Positions 36,361 through 47,391 of a stretch of 64,000 nucleotides of DNA are shown here, one piece after another. Made by a program: the position numbers and the translations under genes. Origin of the DNA: Stictocephala bisonia (Eukaryota > Arthropoda > Insecta > Hemiptera > Membracidae); assembly GCA_035578905.1 (NCBI GenBank), contig JAQJVL010000147.1, positions 1,592,906 through 1,656,905 of the forward strand, in the 5' to 3' direction. The notes under the pieces were generated by a model, which was given only the letters and a program-made list of their open reading frames with translations, ran no database searches and had not been told where the DNA came from. How positions within the stretch are numbered: position 1 is the first letter of the stretch; the number at the start of each line of letters is the position of its first letter.

Positions 36361-36960
36361 GACTGCATTTATGTAGGCTATTAAATTGAGATAAACGCAA
36401 CTATTGGAAGTTACGCTAAATTAAAATTGACTAAGATAAGAATGCTTAATCTTAAAGTTAGTAGGCCTATGTACTGATACCTGTATCTGTGCTAGTGACC
36501 TTGGAATGTCTATAGATGTACTAACCATGTTCAAAAACTAAGACAATTCTACTTAGTAAAAAATATACCACGCTATACTGATGTTGGTAATTGAATCGTA
36601 ATTTTTACCTTTAAGTTAAGTGTGATACGTAAATATTATTTTTTTAAGTTGTGATGATTTAAAATGTGAATACCTTCACTATTTAACAAATAGTGAAAAG
36701 GCGATCTAACGAGTTAAACACTCGTGCCGCGGCCTCGCAAGACCTGCCGATGTTATTTTGTACTCGGTGGAATTGTCTTAGTTTTTGAACATGGTTGGTT
36801 TGGTACAGGTAATCTATAAGCAAACCAAGGTCACTAGCACAACTAAGCCTTCGTATATAATTTTTAGGATAAGCAATCTGGTTTTAGTCAATTGCAATTT
36901 AGTCTAACTGTCAATATTTACTCTTATCTCAATTCGATAGCCTAGATAGATGCAGTTCAA
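36361..36960. mobile_element. Foldback element about 600 bp
   Basis: The left arm (about 36361-36557) and right arm (about 36772-36960) are inverted copies: GCTAGTGACCTTGG, CCATGTTCAAAAACTAAGAC and AATTGAGATAA appear mirrored in order. The 215-base centre includes a perfect small hairpin (TTCACTATTT-AAC-AAATAGTGAA near 36675). No transposase; probably a palindromic MITE. The inner arms match better than the outer ones. Confidence 0.7.
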
Positions 36961-37663
36961 CTTAAATCAACCACAGTTAAACATTGATTTGATTGTACAC
37001 AGTGTATAGTACACCGATTTTACTCTGTGTGAAGTAAATTCAATGGTAAAACAACTATCTTGTATAAATTTATGCATATGTATTACCATGTTAAAATATA
37101 TAGTTTCATCAATTGTTTTTTTTTTTTTTAATTTGAATAGAATCAATGTACATTTACTCCTTTTAAATTAAAAAATTCATAACATTCAAATAATATGTAG
37201 TACCCCACTCTTAATATCCCATCCATATTTACAGTGGGCTAGGCTAAAACTGCATGACCAATGTTCATTACAATCACGTATAATTAGCTATACAACACGA
37301 AAATTTAGACATATTTTTAATTTAATTACGATGAAAGCTAAATTTTTTGACGCCATACTTTGTGAAAAACTGATAAGAAAAATTATGAAAGACGTGAATT
37401 CGAAACCCATTCGTATAATCAAATATTTACGTCCGACTTGAAAAGAGGGGGAATAGTCCAGGTTTACAGTAGTAAAAAAGGTAAAAATTTGCATAATAAC
37501 AGCCTTAAGCAAAAAAGAATAGTAAACGGTAATGGAGTTTTCGTTCTACAAAAGTGTTATTAGTTTCTTTAATACTCCTTTCAATTAAGAACAAGATAAA
37601 TATGATCTGAATTAAAACAATGTAATGGACAACAATATAAAGTGGGGAGACTAATTGAGTTAC
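36961..37663. other. Candidate intron sequence, AT-rich
   Basis: No coding signal. If the minus-strand exon at 37664-37777 is real, this is the start of its first coding intron. Confidence 0.3.
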
Positions 37664-37777
37664 CTGAAGTGGACATCTTGTCTCGCAGTGGCTTTCGAAA
37701 TGCGGTAAAGGAAGAAGAGCACTGGCGAAGAAAAAGTTAAAAACTACCAAAATCCACAACCTTTCCTGAAGCCTCAT
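37664..37777 (-). CDS. Candidate first coding exon of a secreted or membrane protein
   Basis: The first ATG of the frame lies at 37777-37775. It opens a classical signal peptide: basic start MRLQER, a hydrophobic stretch LWILVVFNFFFASALL, then PLPHFESHCETRCPLQ with two cysteines spaced C-x3-C. The Gln codon CAG ends at 37664 and is followed directly by GTAACT, a good splice donor (phase 0). The unspliced frame runs on to 37505 but becomes low-complexity after the donor. CpG-rich sequence with a second good donor (GCG followed by GTAAGT, boundary 38021/38020 on the minus strand) lies just upstream, fitting a promoter and 5' UTR exon. The C-x3-C-P-x-Q start is reminiscent of anosmin-type N-terminal cysteine boxes, but that is only a guess from 38 residues. 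Confidence 0.5.
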
Positions 37778-37929
37778 TTTTTGAAAAAGCCGCTCACTCC
37801 CTCCATGGATTGCACAGACACAACAAAACACAAATATAAGAGTTACACAGGTCAAACCCAAACTATTCTATAAAATGGTACTAGTTACGTGCGGTTCACG
37901 ATCAAAAGAGCAGCAACACACGACATTGT

Positions 37930-38060
37930 ACTGCATTGATCAACGTTCGGCGCGCGACTGACGTTTGGTTAACTCCTTGCGGTTGGAGGGCAGCGCAGAC
38001 ACCCCCCCCCTCCAACTTACCGCGCGCCAAGGGGCGTTATGAGTTTGCTTCTCAATTAAT
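37930..38060 (-). promoter_or_regulatory. CpG-rich segment, possible promoter and 5' exon of the minus-strand gene
   Basis: The segment contains TCGGCGCGCGACTGACG, a C9 run and TTACCGCGCGCCAAGGGGCG in an otherwise AT-rich setting. On the minus strand GGCGCGCG is followed by GTAAGT (38020-38015), a strong donor for a non-coding first exon upstream of the signal-peptide exon. Core promoter elements were not identified, so this is inferred from composition and the donor. Confidence 0.3.
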
Positions 38061-38097
38061 TAGACTTACCTCAAACTTATGTCAAAGGCAATTAATG

Positions 38098-38250
38098 TCA
38101 GCCATGTTGGTTTTAGTTCCATAAGAACAATGTTTTTCGAACCGAAAATACCATCACAAGTATCTGAACTAAACAGTTATTTTTATACGGATTTTGCAAA
38201 TAAATTGCATTTGATCAAGAATGAAATTGCTTTTCGAAGTCCTAATTATT
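38098..38250 (+). repeat. Dispersed repeat copy (family also at 48870-49262)
   Basis: CAGCCATGTTGGTTTTAGTTCC, AAGAACAATGTTTTTCGAACC, CTAAACAGTTATTTTTA and TTGCATTTGATCAAGAATGAAATTGC recur, in the same order, in the inverse of 49262-49110. Confidence 0.75.
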
Positions 38251-39960
38251 TTTCTTCTTCTTCTTTAGTGCTCAACCCTTAAGTTAGTTTACAGTGGTTT
38301 GGCATTCCTCTCTTCTATCTGCCTTTCTTCATTCCAGTTATTTAGTTTGCTTTTTATAGGGAAGTTAGAGAGTGTTGTTCATCATCAAGGAATATTACAC
38401 TACGAATAGTTTCGATGACAGGAACCACAGAAAACAAATAATCAGAGGTAGCTTTCTTATGGCTGAAGCGAACGCTTTAGTAGCCGTTAGAAATAGATAA
38501 CAACTTATGTACATCTTTATACATCTGTAGGAAAATGACTACATTTATCCTTGAGGATTTGATCCGTAAGGAAGTGACTGACTGACTGACTAGCTGCTGG
38601 CCCTGCCTGCCACTGCATGGAAAACTGGAGACTAACTACTCGACACATATTTAGCGCACTATTGGATGCGATCTCTGTTTCATTTTTGCTGTTCAGGACT
38701 TACTAATGGGTTTACACAGATCATTTCAGGTTTAACAAGTAAATGTGAATGTAAAATGATGTTAGAAGGTTAAATAAATTAAATTTCAGCGAGGAAACAC
38801 AAAAAGAATGTCTGTAGTTTAATTTTAGTTGCACCTTAATATTAATACTATACAGACTATATTTACTTCCAATTGCTACCATTTGACCATTTTAAGCTTG
38901 TTATGCCGGTTCGTAAGGTTATGTTAAGTTTAGTTTGGTTTTAGGTTATGTTAGGTTTGCTTAATGTTATGTTAGGTTGAACACAATTCCGGCGCAAACA
39001 CGCTTTATGAAGGTTCGATATATTCAATTATCTAAATATTTTCTAATTCAAATATTAGAATTTTGAAGGGTCAAACATATTTTTTTGGCGGGAAATTGAC
39101 TTTTCCACCCAACACATTTTCACGTTCCTTCAAAATTAGGCAATTTTATAGAGGGTTTGAGCAAACCCCTTTGAAAAAACAGGGCCGAGTAACTGACAGT
39201 GGAGCGCCTGTCAAAAACATCAAACTGTCAGCCAGGAAATAGCACAACTGCGGCAGTGCAGCGCCGAACCGTGAGGCGCTCCACTGTCGTATCCTCGCGG
39301 ATCCAGTGTGATAAGGGTTCAAAAACTAGGGCTTTTTGATGGGATGATGAGATTGTGTTTAACTTGAGAGTAATATAAGTATAGGTGATATAAATGTTTA
39401 TTATAATAAGCATACATATTATTTACATACAATAACTTAAACTTAATAACTTAACTTCTACATAACTTAAAATGTCTAGAAATAAAAAAGTATCGTATTA
39501 AAATTGGAAATATAAGTTATATTAAAATAAGCTGTTATAGTCCGATTCATTGACACGCTTCTAAGTCATAGAAAAGGTGTATTGTATAAGACGTAAATTC
39601 GTGGATTAGTTGGCGTTTGACGTATTCCTAAGTAACTGTTTTTCATAGTCCTTTCTATTAAATCAAGGCTAAGCAGGTTAAAATGTCAATAATGTATAAA
39701 AGCTGCATCTAAACTAAGTAATAAGTTGAGAGAACATCTGTTTGCGGTATATATTTTCAGTTTTGTTATATAACGAAATAATACCTTTAACATATATTGT
39801 ACTTATAAAATTAATTTAAACAGTATTCAGTCATCATTGAGACACATCCAATACATTATTTTCATACCAACCAACAAGTAGATGGCAACCAAATATTTCA
39901 AATCTTAAAAGTTTTTAGATATCGTAAATTATCAAAAGGCGTTTGTATTAAGTATTACAA
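38251..39960. other. Unassigned region with one strong hairpin
   Basis: GACAGTGGAGCGCCT (39195-39209) and its exact complement AGGCGCTCCACTGTC (39274-39288) form a 15-bp stem around 64 bases. TTAGG-like degenerate motifs lie at 38915-38975. No gene recognised. Confidence 0.5.
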
Positions 39961-40321
39961 TATTATGTGAAATAACATGTCTCGTTTGAATTTCCATATT
40001 TTGTTTGTTTTAGAATATTGTAGTCCGCAGATTGAGTGCAAATGGTATTTTTTGTTTGAGTTTAAGTATTGTTTTTTACATTTTTGATTGTTGTAAATAT
40101 TAAGTAAGTAAAATAACACGTTTCGTTTGAACTTCCATATTTTGTTTGTTTTAGAATATTGTAGCCTACAGATTGAGTGTAAATAATATATATATATTAG
40201 TTTAAAGTTTTTATTTTTATTTTAAATTTTTGTAAATATTAATTAAGTAAAATAGCATTTTTTGTTTGAATTTCCATATTTTGTTTTGTTTTAGGATATT
40301 ATATCCTACAGATTGAGTGTA

Positions 40322-40360
<39 letters not shown>

Positions 40361-40600
40361 TTTAAAGTTTTTATTTTTATTTTAAATTTTTGTAAATATT
40401 AAATAAGTAAAATAGAATTTTTTGTTTGAATTTCCATATTTTGTTTTGTTTTAGGATATTGTATCCTACAGATTGAGTGTAAATATTATTTTTGTTTTAG
40501 TTTAAGTATTATTTTTTATATTTTAGATTGTTTTAAATATTAGTAAGTATAACCCAAATTATTTAGTTTAAATTTAAATGTATATTTATTATTTTAGAAT
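39961..40600. repeat. ~140-bp tandem array, about four copies
   Basis: Copies begin with AAATAACA(T/C)GT-TCGTTTGAA or AAATAG(C/A)ATTTTTTGTTTGAA at about 39966, 40108, 40247 and 40405. Each contains CCATATTTTGTTTG, TTTTAG(A/G)ATATTGTA, CCTACAGATTGAGTGTAAAT and a T-rich end. Two copies hold a TA microsatellite, expanded in the third (40328-40357), which explains the longer third interval. Confidence 0.9.
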
Positions 40601-41131
40601 GTTATACATATTATTAAGTGTTAAAAATAAGAAATGCTTATGCGTTATTTACAAGCCTATTTGTAGTTATTGAATTTTTTGTAACTCTTCCTTTTCTTTG
40701 AAACAACTTGCCTGGTAATAAAATTAATATAATTTTTTTAAATCACTGCTTGGATTTTACGAATTTGCATAAACTATGGTTAATATTTTATAATTAATAC
40801 TCATGGGTTAAAGGGACAAGTCATGGGCAATAAAAGAGTGTCTACGTGTTCCTTTTAGATAAAACAAAATAGTATCAAGTTTATAATTTTTCTAAAAAGA
40901 TGACTATAAATACATCATTATCTTAGTCTTCGGGAGTTGATGTGGTAAACGAGATGCGATCCACATCCGAAGACCAGGGCAGTCAGTATGATAGTAGCCG
41001 TTGTGATATTTGATTTAGGAAGCCCCGCGAGCTGAGCTCGATAGTAGGTAGGAAGCAGGTAGAGAGCCGAGGACAGGTAGTTTTAGGTGCGACACAAGAG
41101 CGCCTCCTCGCATCTCTAGCGAAAATTATTT
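40601..41131. other. Unassigned sequence; last 100 bases a candidate 5' UTR
   Basis: Nothing recognisable up to about 41020. From there composition turns GC-rich (AAGCCCCGCGAGCTGAGCTC, AGAGCGCCTCCTCGC) directly before the ATG at 41132. Confidence 0.35.
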
Positions 41132-41150
41132 ATGACAACCCCTCAGCCAG
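41132..41150 (+). CDS. Candidate 5' coding exon ending at a consensus splice donor
   Basis: ATG at 41132 opens MTTPQP and after 19 bases CCAG is followed by GTAAGA (41151), an excellent donor in phase 1. The preceding 110 bases are GC-rich compared with the surroundings, as expected for a first exon. There is no family information in six residues and no downstream exon was recognised, so this remains a candidate. Confidence 0.25.
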
Positions 41151-41229
41151 GTAAGAAGCGCTTCTGTGTTGCGGATTCGAAAAAACAGAAGTAGTCTTTG
41201 TCAACAATTATCTACTAATATAATTGTGT

Positions 41230-41345
41230 TTATTATTTAGTTATTAATTGTAACAATGACTACATTCGCTTATCTACACTCATTATTCGAAATCTACTCG
41301 TATATTCGCACATATCTAGACGATTGGCGTCTTAAAATAAATAAA
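41230..41345 (+). repeat. Dispersed retroposon, 3' fragment
   Basis: GTAACAATGACTACATTCGC, TATCTACACTCATTATTCG, TATTCGCACATATCTAGACG and GGCGTCTTAAAATAAATAAA match the 3' half of the copy just downstream, ending in a simple AAATAA tail. Confidence 0.8.
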
Positions 41346-41379
41346 TAATTGAGTTTATCAGTATCAATATATATGGAGT

Positions 41380-41690
41380 GTCCGTGTTGAATGGTAGTCA
41401 AGGTTCGGATGTTGTGTAGAGAAGAGAACTGAGTGTCAGACTTGTCAGTTAGCTGAAAATCAGACCAACACTACGTGGTTCGGATTCCACGTAAAGTTGT
41501 AGGTCCCATAGTTGCCCTGGCTATTGGGCTATTAATAAATAGTCCTTTCTGAGCTAATTCGAACTCAGATAGTAACAATGACTACACTCGTTCATCTACA
41601 CTCATCACACTCATTCACTCCTCATATTCGCCCATATCTCTATGATCGGCGTCTTAGAGATGAATAATAATGAGTGAATAAGACAATTAG
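41380..41690 (+). repeat. Dispersed retroposon (SINE-like), longest copy
   Basis: This copy contains all blocks seen elsewhere: GAACTGAGTGTCAGACTTGT, ACACTACGTGGTTCGGATTCC with T-arm-like symmetry, GTTGCCCTGGCTATTGGGCT, TAGTCCTTTCTGAGC, AGTAACAATGACTACACTCG and CGGCGTCTTAGAGATGAATA with an ATAATAATG tail. Partial copies are at 9775, 12565/14227, 30115, 41230 and 61370. The 3' simple tails and lack of terminal inverted repeats suggest a retroposon. The 5' block is not clearly tRNA-derived. Confidence 0.75.
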
Positions 41691-43152
41691 ATTCAAAATT
41701 AGATCAGAACTAAAGAAATAATTGCAAGGAATTTTGTGTTATATCAGTGGCAGCCTTTCCCAGACTGCGGCAACTGTCAAAGGCAGCGAATCTCCGCCAT
41801 CATTGGTTTCTTCATTCCTGTTCTTTCTGTCACATTTTAGTTCGGTTAATTAAAGTTGTTAACATTTTATTTTTATTTTTACCAACTTTTTAGACGCAGC
41901 CTACGTTAAGTGGTATATTTTTTGTTTCGTAAGTGTTCGCATGTTTTTTCTTTACATGTATTTGTTTTGTATATTCGAAACCAAAGAAGAGAGGAGTAGA
42001 GATATGGAGAGGAGAATTAAATTGTCTATAGAAGAGATGGAGTTGATTAGAGAACTTGTACTTAAGAACCCTGTCGTTGAAGAAAAAACAGCAAGATAAA
42101 AAAACGAGGCCATAAAGAATTAAATTTGGGTACATTTTGGAGTAAGATTCGGAAGTAAACATAACAAAACGAAGCGAAAATATGTATTATTATTACGGTT
42201 AGTATGTATAAAATACTGGTCAATAAATATTAATATTTATGATAAAACAAAAATAAGAATTTAAATTATTACAATCCTCTTGTATGAAGCAGCGAACAAA
42301 TGTATCTTTTGAACAACAGATAGTTCTAACTTCTTATATACAATAAACAAAAATCCTATTAATTATATAATGACATGATTAATCTTTTTATAATATCTTG
42401 TTTACTCCACAACGAATATTTTTGTTCATTTAATTTTTGTTATAGTAAGAACAGGAAATTTTCAACTAAACACAGTTTAATATAGTTATTATAGAAAAAC
42501 TAGAAATGACAATGTTCTACTGCGCGTGATTAGGTCAAGTACAGTAACAGCCCAAAGAAAGTGGAGTCAAATTTCTATGAATCGGAACTTTATGTTTATA
42601 GATAATCAGTTATATCACTTATAGATAATTTATATATTACACATAACCACTTACTATATTTTTTATCATAAGTTAATTGATTTTTGCCTTCATAAAATTA
42701 TCAAATATAACGACAATTTTACTATAACACAATTAACAGTGAAAATTGAAAATTCCATTCCCTTTTATCAAAATCATTCCTTCCTGGTAACTGTGGGTAA
42801 ACAGGTTATTGTTTGATCATGCATCATTGTCCAACAGTTGTTGCATGCTTATCACAATATATTTTTATAGGGAAAAGCTTGTCCTACTTAGGTTTCAATA
42901 CTAAAAACATACGTAAATTACTTGTTTTTCGCATCAAAAGAAATGCTTGCGAAATAAATGATTTTTTTTAGTGTGTATAATCCACTATCTACGTCCTTCC
43001 ATCTCTCGGAGTAACACAAGTATATCCCTAGAGGTGAGTGGTCAACCTCTTTCATTGTGAACCTTTCGTTCATTTCAGCGACCCTCCCATACATAAAACT
43101 ACGACGCTTCTCCGGTTCAAGCGGTGACGTCACAGGGCTGTTGGCCGCACGT
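41691..43152. other. No recognised gene or repeat
   Basis: AT-rich sequence. Open frames at 41890-42162 and 42918-43172 lack any familiar motif; a TGACGTCA octamer lies near 43126. Confidence 0.4.
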
Positions 43153-43818
43153 CCTTCAATTAGGGATGGCAACGATATATCGGAAATATCAATAAATATG
43201 TTTCAATATATCGATATATTAGTATCGATATTTTCTTTCGATAGTATCGGTCATATCGATATGTTGGTCCGATACATCATATCACTAAATATTGACGTTA
43301 TTTTCTCTCCTCAAAAGCATCACAATTAAAAAAACCCTCTAATGCTTACAAATCATGCATTGAAATAATAAAGTAATAAATTTATTATTTTTACGTGAGG
43401 TTAAAGCACTAAAATGTAGTTTATTATAGACCAGTGGGGGGAACAGTTGGCGATTCTATATCAATCATTACATTATTCTTTTACATTAACATAATAATTA
43501 AAGGTATAACTATTCTTATTTTTAAATTGTTTAATTCAATCCCACGGACCACAGCTTTTTTTTAGATAAATGTATTTAATTTTTACATCCATTAAGCTAG
43601 TCTGAATAGTGAGGGCAAAACATGAGTATATTTTTTATCATGACATAGGAGTTAGTGTATAATTGTATACAGATAAAGTATTTACAATGCGATTTATCGG
43701 TTACTCGATATATCGATATTTTCTTTCGATATTATCGTTAGATCGATATTTGGTTTGCGATATATCTATTGTTCGATGTATCGATATGTTGAAGATTTTT
43801 GCCATCGCTATCTCCAAT
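43153..43818. mobile_element. hAT-type MITE, 650 bp, with 8-bp target duplication
   Basis: The element runs 43161-43810. Its ends TAGGGATGGCAA and (inverse right) TAGCGATGGCAA are short terminal inverted repeats, followed on both sides by dense TATCGATAT subterminal motifs. The flanks CCTTCAAT (43153-43160) and TCTCCAAT (43811-43818) match at six of eight positions, fitting a hAT 8-bp target duplication. No transposase is encoded; the interior is AT-rich. The TA(G/C)GGATGGCAA terminus is typical of insect hAT elements. Confidence 0.8.
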
Positions 43819-45695
43819 ATATTACCGTCCATTTCGTAGCTACTCTAACACAATCTAAATGACTTATTGGTGGTTATATATCGAATTAAATATTTTTACT
43901 AATTTCTATTATGTTCTGTTACCCGTATCAAGAGAAGATTTCCACATTTCAGTACCGTAACAATAGTATTTATTTTATAAATAAATAATATGTTACTCGA
44001 TAAAAGATGCAATTTACACAAAGGACTTCCTATTTCTTCTTATTTCTGCAATATTGATTTACATACCTTTTACAATTAGACCTTTATTTGTTTTCATCAT
44101 GTAGGCCTATGCCCATTAAAATGATAAACACTAATTAACAGGAATAATTGAAATATTAAATTAATTATGAATGTAATTAATTTTTATATTATTATTAATA
44201 ATATCATGACAATTAATTAACTTTATTTTTAAAATGTTTACTCAATGACTGGTCTTTATATTGTTATTAAATACGGCGCTTTTTGTTCGAAATGCCGAAT
44301 TATAATTAAGCAATAGTACCAGTAATGATGAAATACAAATTTAATTGAACCACAATTTAATAAATCACTTATAAATTAGGTAGGTAATGCATTTTAAATT
44401 GTGCTTGGTATTTCGTAAAGTTTCCTAAAATGTTACTTCTAACTTATCTTTTTATTAGCATTTGTGGATTTTTGTTTTGTGTACTCTGTGGTACTGAATA
44501 ACCTTGAACGCTTATTTGAAACCAATCACCGTTAGATAGCAGCACAAGCGGGCGTCTACAGCTTATGCATTGCCATTGACAGTCTGTTTCTATAGTCATA
44601 GTCAATGTTATATACAAGACCTCGCTTCACTATGATTCGTTGTGCCTTGCCGGAAACAGTGTCAGTACGCCTGGATTACTAAGATGCAATATTATAACAA
44701 AAATGTGCTGCAGTTATTGTATACACAAAGTAGTACGGCGCTCCCTCTTTCATTGTGACTTGCAAAGCTATAACTCAAATTTAAACACTACTTACAATAA
44801 CAAATCTTTTTTACCCGAAAATATTTCAGATCTTGTTTTTTTCAAAGCTTAATATCCTAAGATAAATCGAAAGCTGTTCCATGTTACAGCGAGATAAACC
44901 GATGGGCCGTTCCACGTTATGGCCACAATAATATTCTGAAGCTTCCTTAGAAAGAAAAGATTATTTTATCTTATTTTAAATTATATTAAAAGAACTCTTA
45001 GTATATCAATATTAATTTCACAAATATCATATATTTTTACGTGACAGGCTGATTGGTCATAAGGCTGAGCAAGAACGTCAACATTTAGAGTGAACTACCT
45101 TCAATAAATAAAGGAAATTTGATGAAGTTTTAGTGGAAGCTCCCAACTTTGAAGCGAGTACTAGAGTAGGCCTACCATACCGTTGCGTATAAAGACGCCA
45201 TCAAACTAGATTACAAACTAAAGCTATTTAGATGTAAGGAAACTTCAATTTGTTGGCCTGGTCATTAGAGGTAGGAACCTGCGAATTGGTTTGTAAGATT
45301 TGGACAAAGTTTACAAGAAATCCTTATATATAATACGTGAAGCTGTTCTTGTCAACGCAACACCTCCCTTATTTATTAACCAATTTAAGTGGTTGAGGTA
45401 TCAAAACATTTGTCTCTGTTCGTAGTTGTGCAATAAGGTCTTAAATCGTTAATATTTTCGCTCTGAAGCGTATTGGGAACCCTCAAAGTACGTTTCGTCC
45501 ATAACAATAACACGGAGAGAGATTTAAATGGATCGAAAAGTAACAGATGTTCAAATGTAAATACTGATTTCAAAATAGTTTTAACAGCTGTTGGAATGTA
45601 AACATTAGTGTTCGTAATATTAAGGAGGATAAATCCACGGTAAATAGAACATACCGTGGATAAATCTTTCATAATGTTAAAGGGTAATAATCAAA
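43819..45695. other. Unassigned region
   Basis: No coding or repeat signal apart from a small inverted pair (ATCCACGGTA/TACCGTGGAT) at about 45631-45661. Open frames at 44640-44852 and 45385-45672 show no family. Confidence 0.4.
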
Positions 45696-45699
45696 GATC

Positions 45700-45875
45700 G
45701 ACGAATTATTGTATGCCAGACACCAATTGTCAAGGTTATCGTGTGCCAAACACCAATTGTCAAGGTTATTGTGTGTGTTCAGGCTATGATATTCATGGTT
45801 ATTATGTACTAAGACACTAATAGTAAAAGTTATTGTATACTCAGACGCTGGTCTTTAAGGTTATTGTGATTGTTC
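45700..45875. repeat. Degenerate ~31-bp tandem repeat, five copies
   Basis: The phrase TTGTCAAGGTTATTGTGTGCC and its variants recur five times, with the GACAC(C/T)AAT core decaying towards the right. The array abuts the 36-bp minisatellite. Confidence 0.75.
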
Positions 45876-45884
45876 AGGCGCTGA

Positions 45885-46425
45885 TTGACCACCCGCCCGC
45901 CCATACACGTACGGTGGTATTGACCGACCCGCCCACCCATACACGTACGGTGGTATTGACCCACCCATGCACCCATACACGTACGGTGTTATTGACCCGC
46001 TCGCCTTCCCATACACGTACGGTGGTATTTACCCACTCGCCCACCCATACACGTACAGTGGTATTGGTACAATGCCACTGTACGTGTATGGGTGGGTGGG
46101 TGGGTCAATGCAACTGTACGTGTATGGATGGGTGTGTGTGTCAATGCCACTGTACGTGTATGGGCGGGTGGGTGGGTCAATGCCACTGTGCGTGTATGGG
46201 CGGGTGGGTGGGTCAATGCCACTGTACGTGTATGGTCGGGTGGGTGGGTCAATGCCACTGTGCGTGTATGGGTGGGTGGGTGGGTCAATACCAATGTACG
46301 TGTATGGGTGGGCGAGTGGGTCAATACCACTGTACGTGTATGGGTGGGCGGGTGGGTCAATACCACTGTACGTGTATGGGTGGGCGGGTGGGTCAATACC
46401 ATTGTACGTGTATGGAGGGCGGGGG
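45885..46425. repeat. 36-bp minisatellite in head-to-head inverted arrangement, G4-forming
   Basis: From 45885 to about 46065 the unit appears as CCATACACGTACGGTGGTAT plus TGACCCACCCGCC; from about 46080 to 46425 it is the inverse, GTGTATGGGTGGGCGGGTGG plus GTCAATACCACTGTAC. Most right-hand units contain GGGTGGGCGGGTGGG or a close variant, a canonical four-run G-quadruplex motif with one-base loops. As 36 is a multiple of three, all frames stay open and give a false 12-residue periodic protein. The junction near 46060-46090 is itself palindromic. The same unit recurs at 62550 and 63150. Confidence 0.95.
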
Positions 46426-47390
46426 GTTGGAAAAATCTGTAGGTCTAATTTTAGAGGGTCTAATTTTTGATTAGCATGATTATGTTTACATTCGATTCTA
46501 TATAAAAAAAAGAAAAGGGTTCCACTCTAATGAACTTGAAGGTTTCAAGGGTAATATAATGCAGTTATTTTATTTATTTAATTAATCTTCAGCTGTTAAA
46601 CAAAATAAAATGAAATGAACACTTTTTAAATAGGTTGAATAATTACATTCGATGTTTATACTAATAAATAGGTAACAACTCAAGTAATGTAAGTGAGATG
46701 CCGTAAATAAATTTAATTCAATTAATAAATTTACGTTATACAGTTAACCTGCTATCATCTGCAGTAAAAAGTGACTGCCAAGGCCGAAAGCCGATGTGTA
46801 ATGAACGCAGCGAAAGACACGCGAAGCTAGCAGGGGCGTCCCCTAGTTGTGATTTGTTTATTACATTAGTTTGACCACTGAACTGCGATCATCTAATCCC
46901 CTCCCCAAGACCACTACACACTTTATAAAAATACCGGCGGATAGAAATAGATATTTAAGATAAATAAAACTTAATAAATAAATATACATTTTATACTTTA
47001 AATTGAACTAGAATATTAACAAAGTTTAATCACAAATCAGAATAAATAAATAAGTAGTGTATCTTGAAAAATGGTCCTTAAAGGTGTAAATTATGCAAAC
47101 AAAATAAAAGGCCTATATTACAACGGTCAAACCCTCAGTGACTTCTTCTTGATCTTGAGGTTCACTAGCGAGTACTGTTTTAATAGTTGGCTAAAAAGAA
47201 GTGATATTGATGAAGAAAAAACTAACCTTAATTATCATTATAATAAACATTGAGAGCAACTGCCTGCTAAAATTTTCGCACTGTTTTACTGTGTTATAGC
47301 ACGAAGGCCCTTGTCAGCCATAAAAGATATTTTACTATACTCTAGAGCTTTCCCTCAAAAAATTTGCACTGAAATAAATTTATAGTGAAA
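46426..47390. other. Unassigned sequence with a repeat-like patch
   Basis: At 46780-46850 GGCCGAAAGCCGATGTGTAA through GGGGCGTCCCCTAGTTGTG looks like a dispersed-repeat end. The open frame at 47071-47253 has no family. Confidence 0.4.
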
Positions 47391-47391
47391 A

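Noticed and set aside
45833..46474. 213-codon Cys/Gly-rich open frame and overlapping frames on both strands
   Set aside because: All follow from a 36-bp repeat whose length is a multiple of three; frames are open on both strands at once and have no start context or family.
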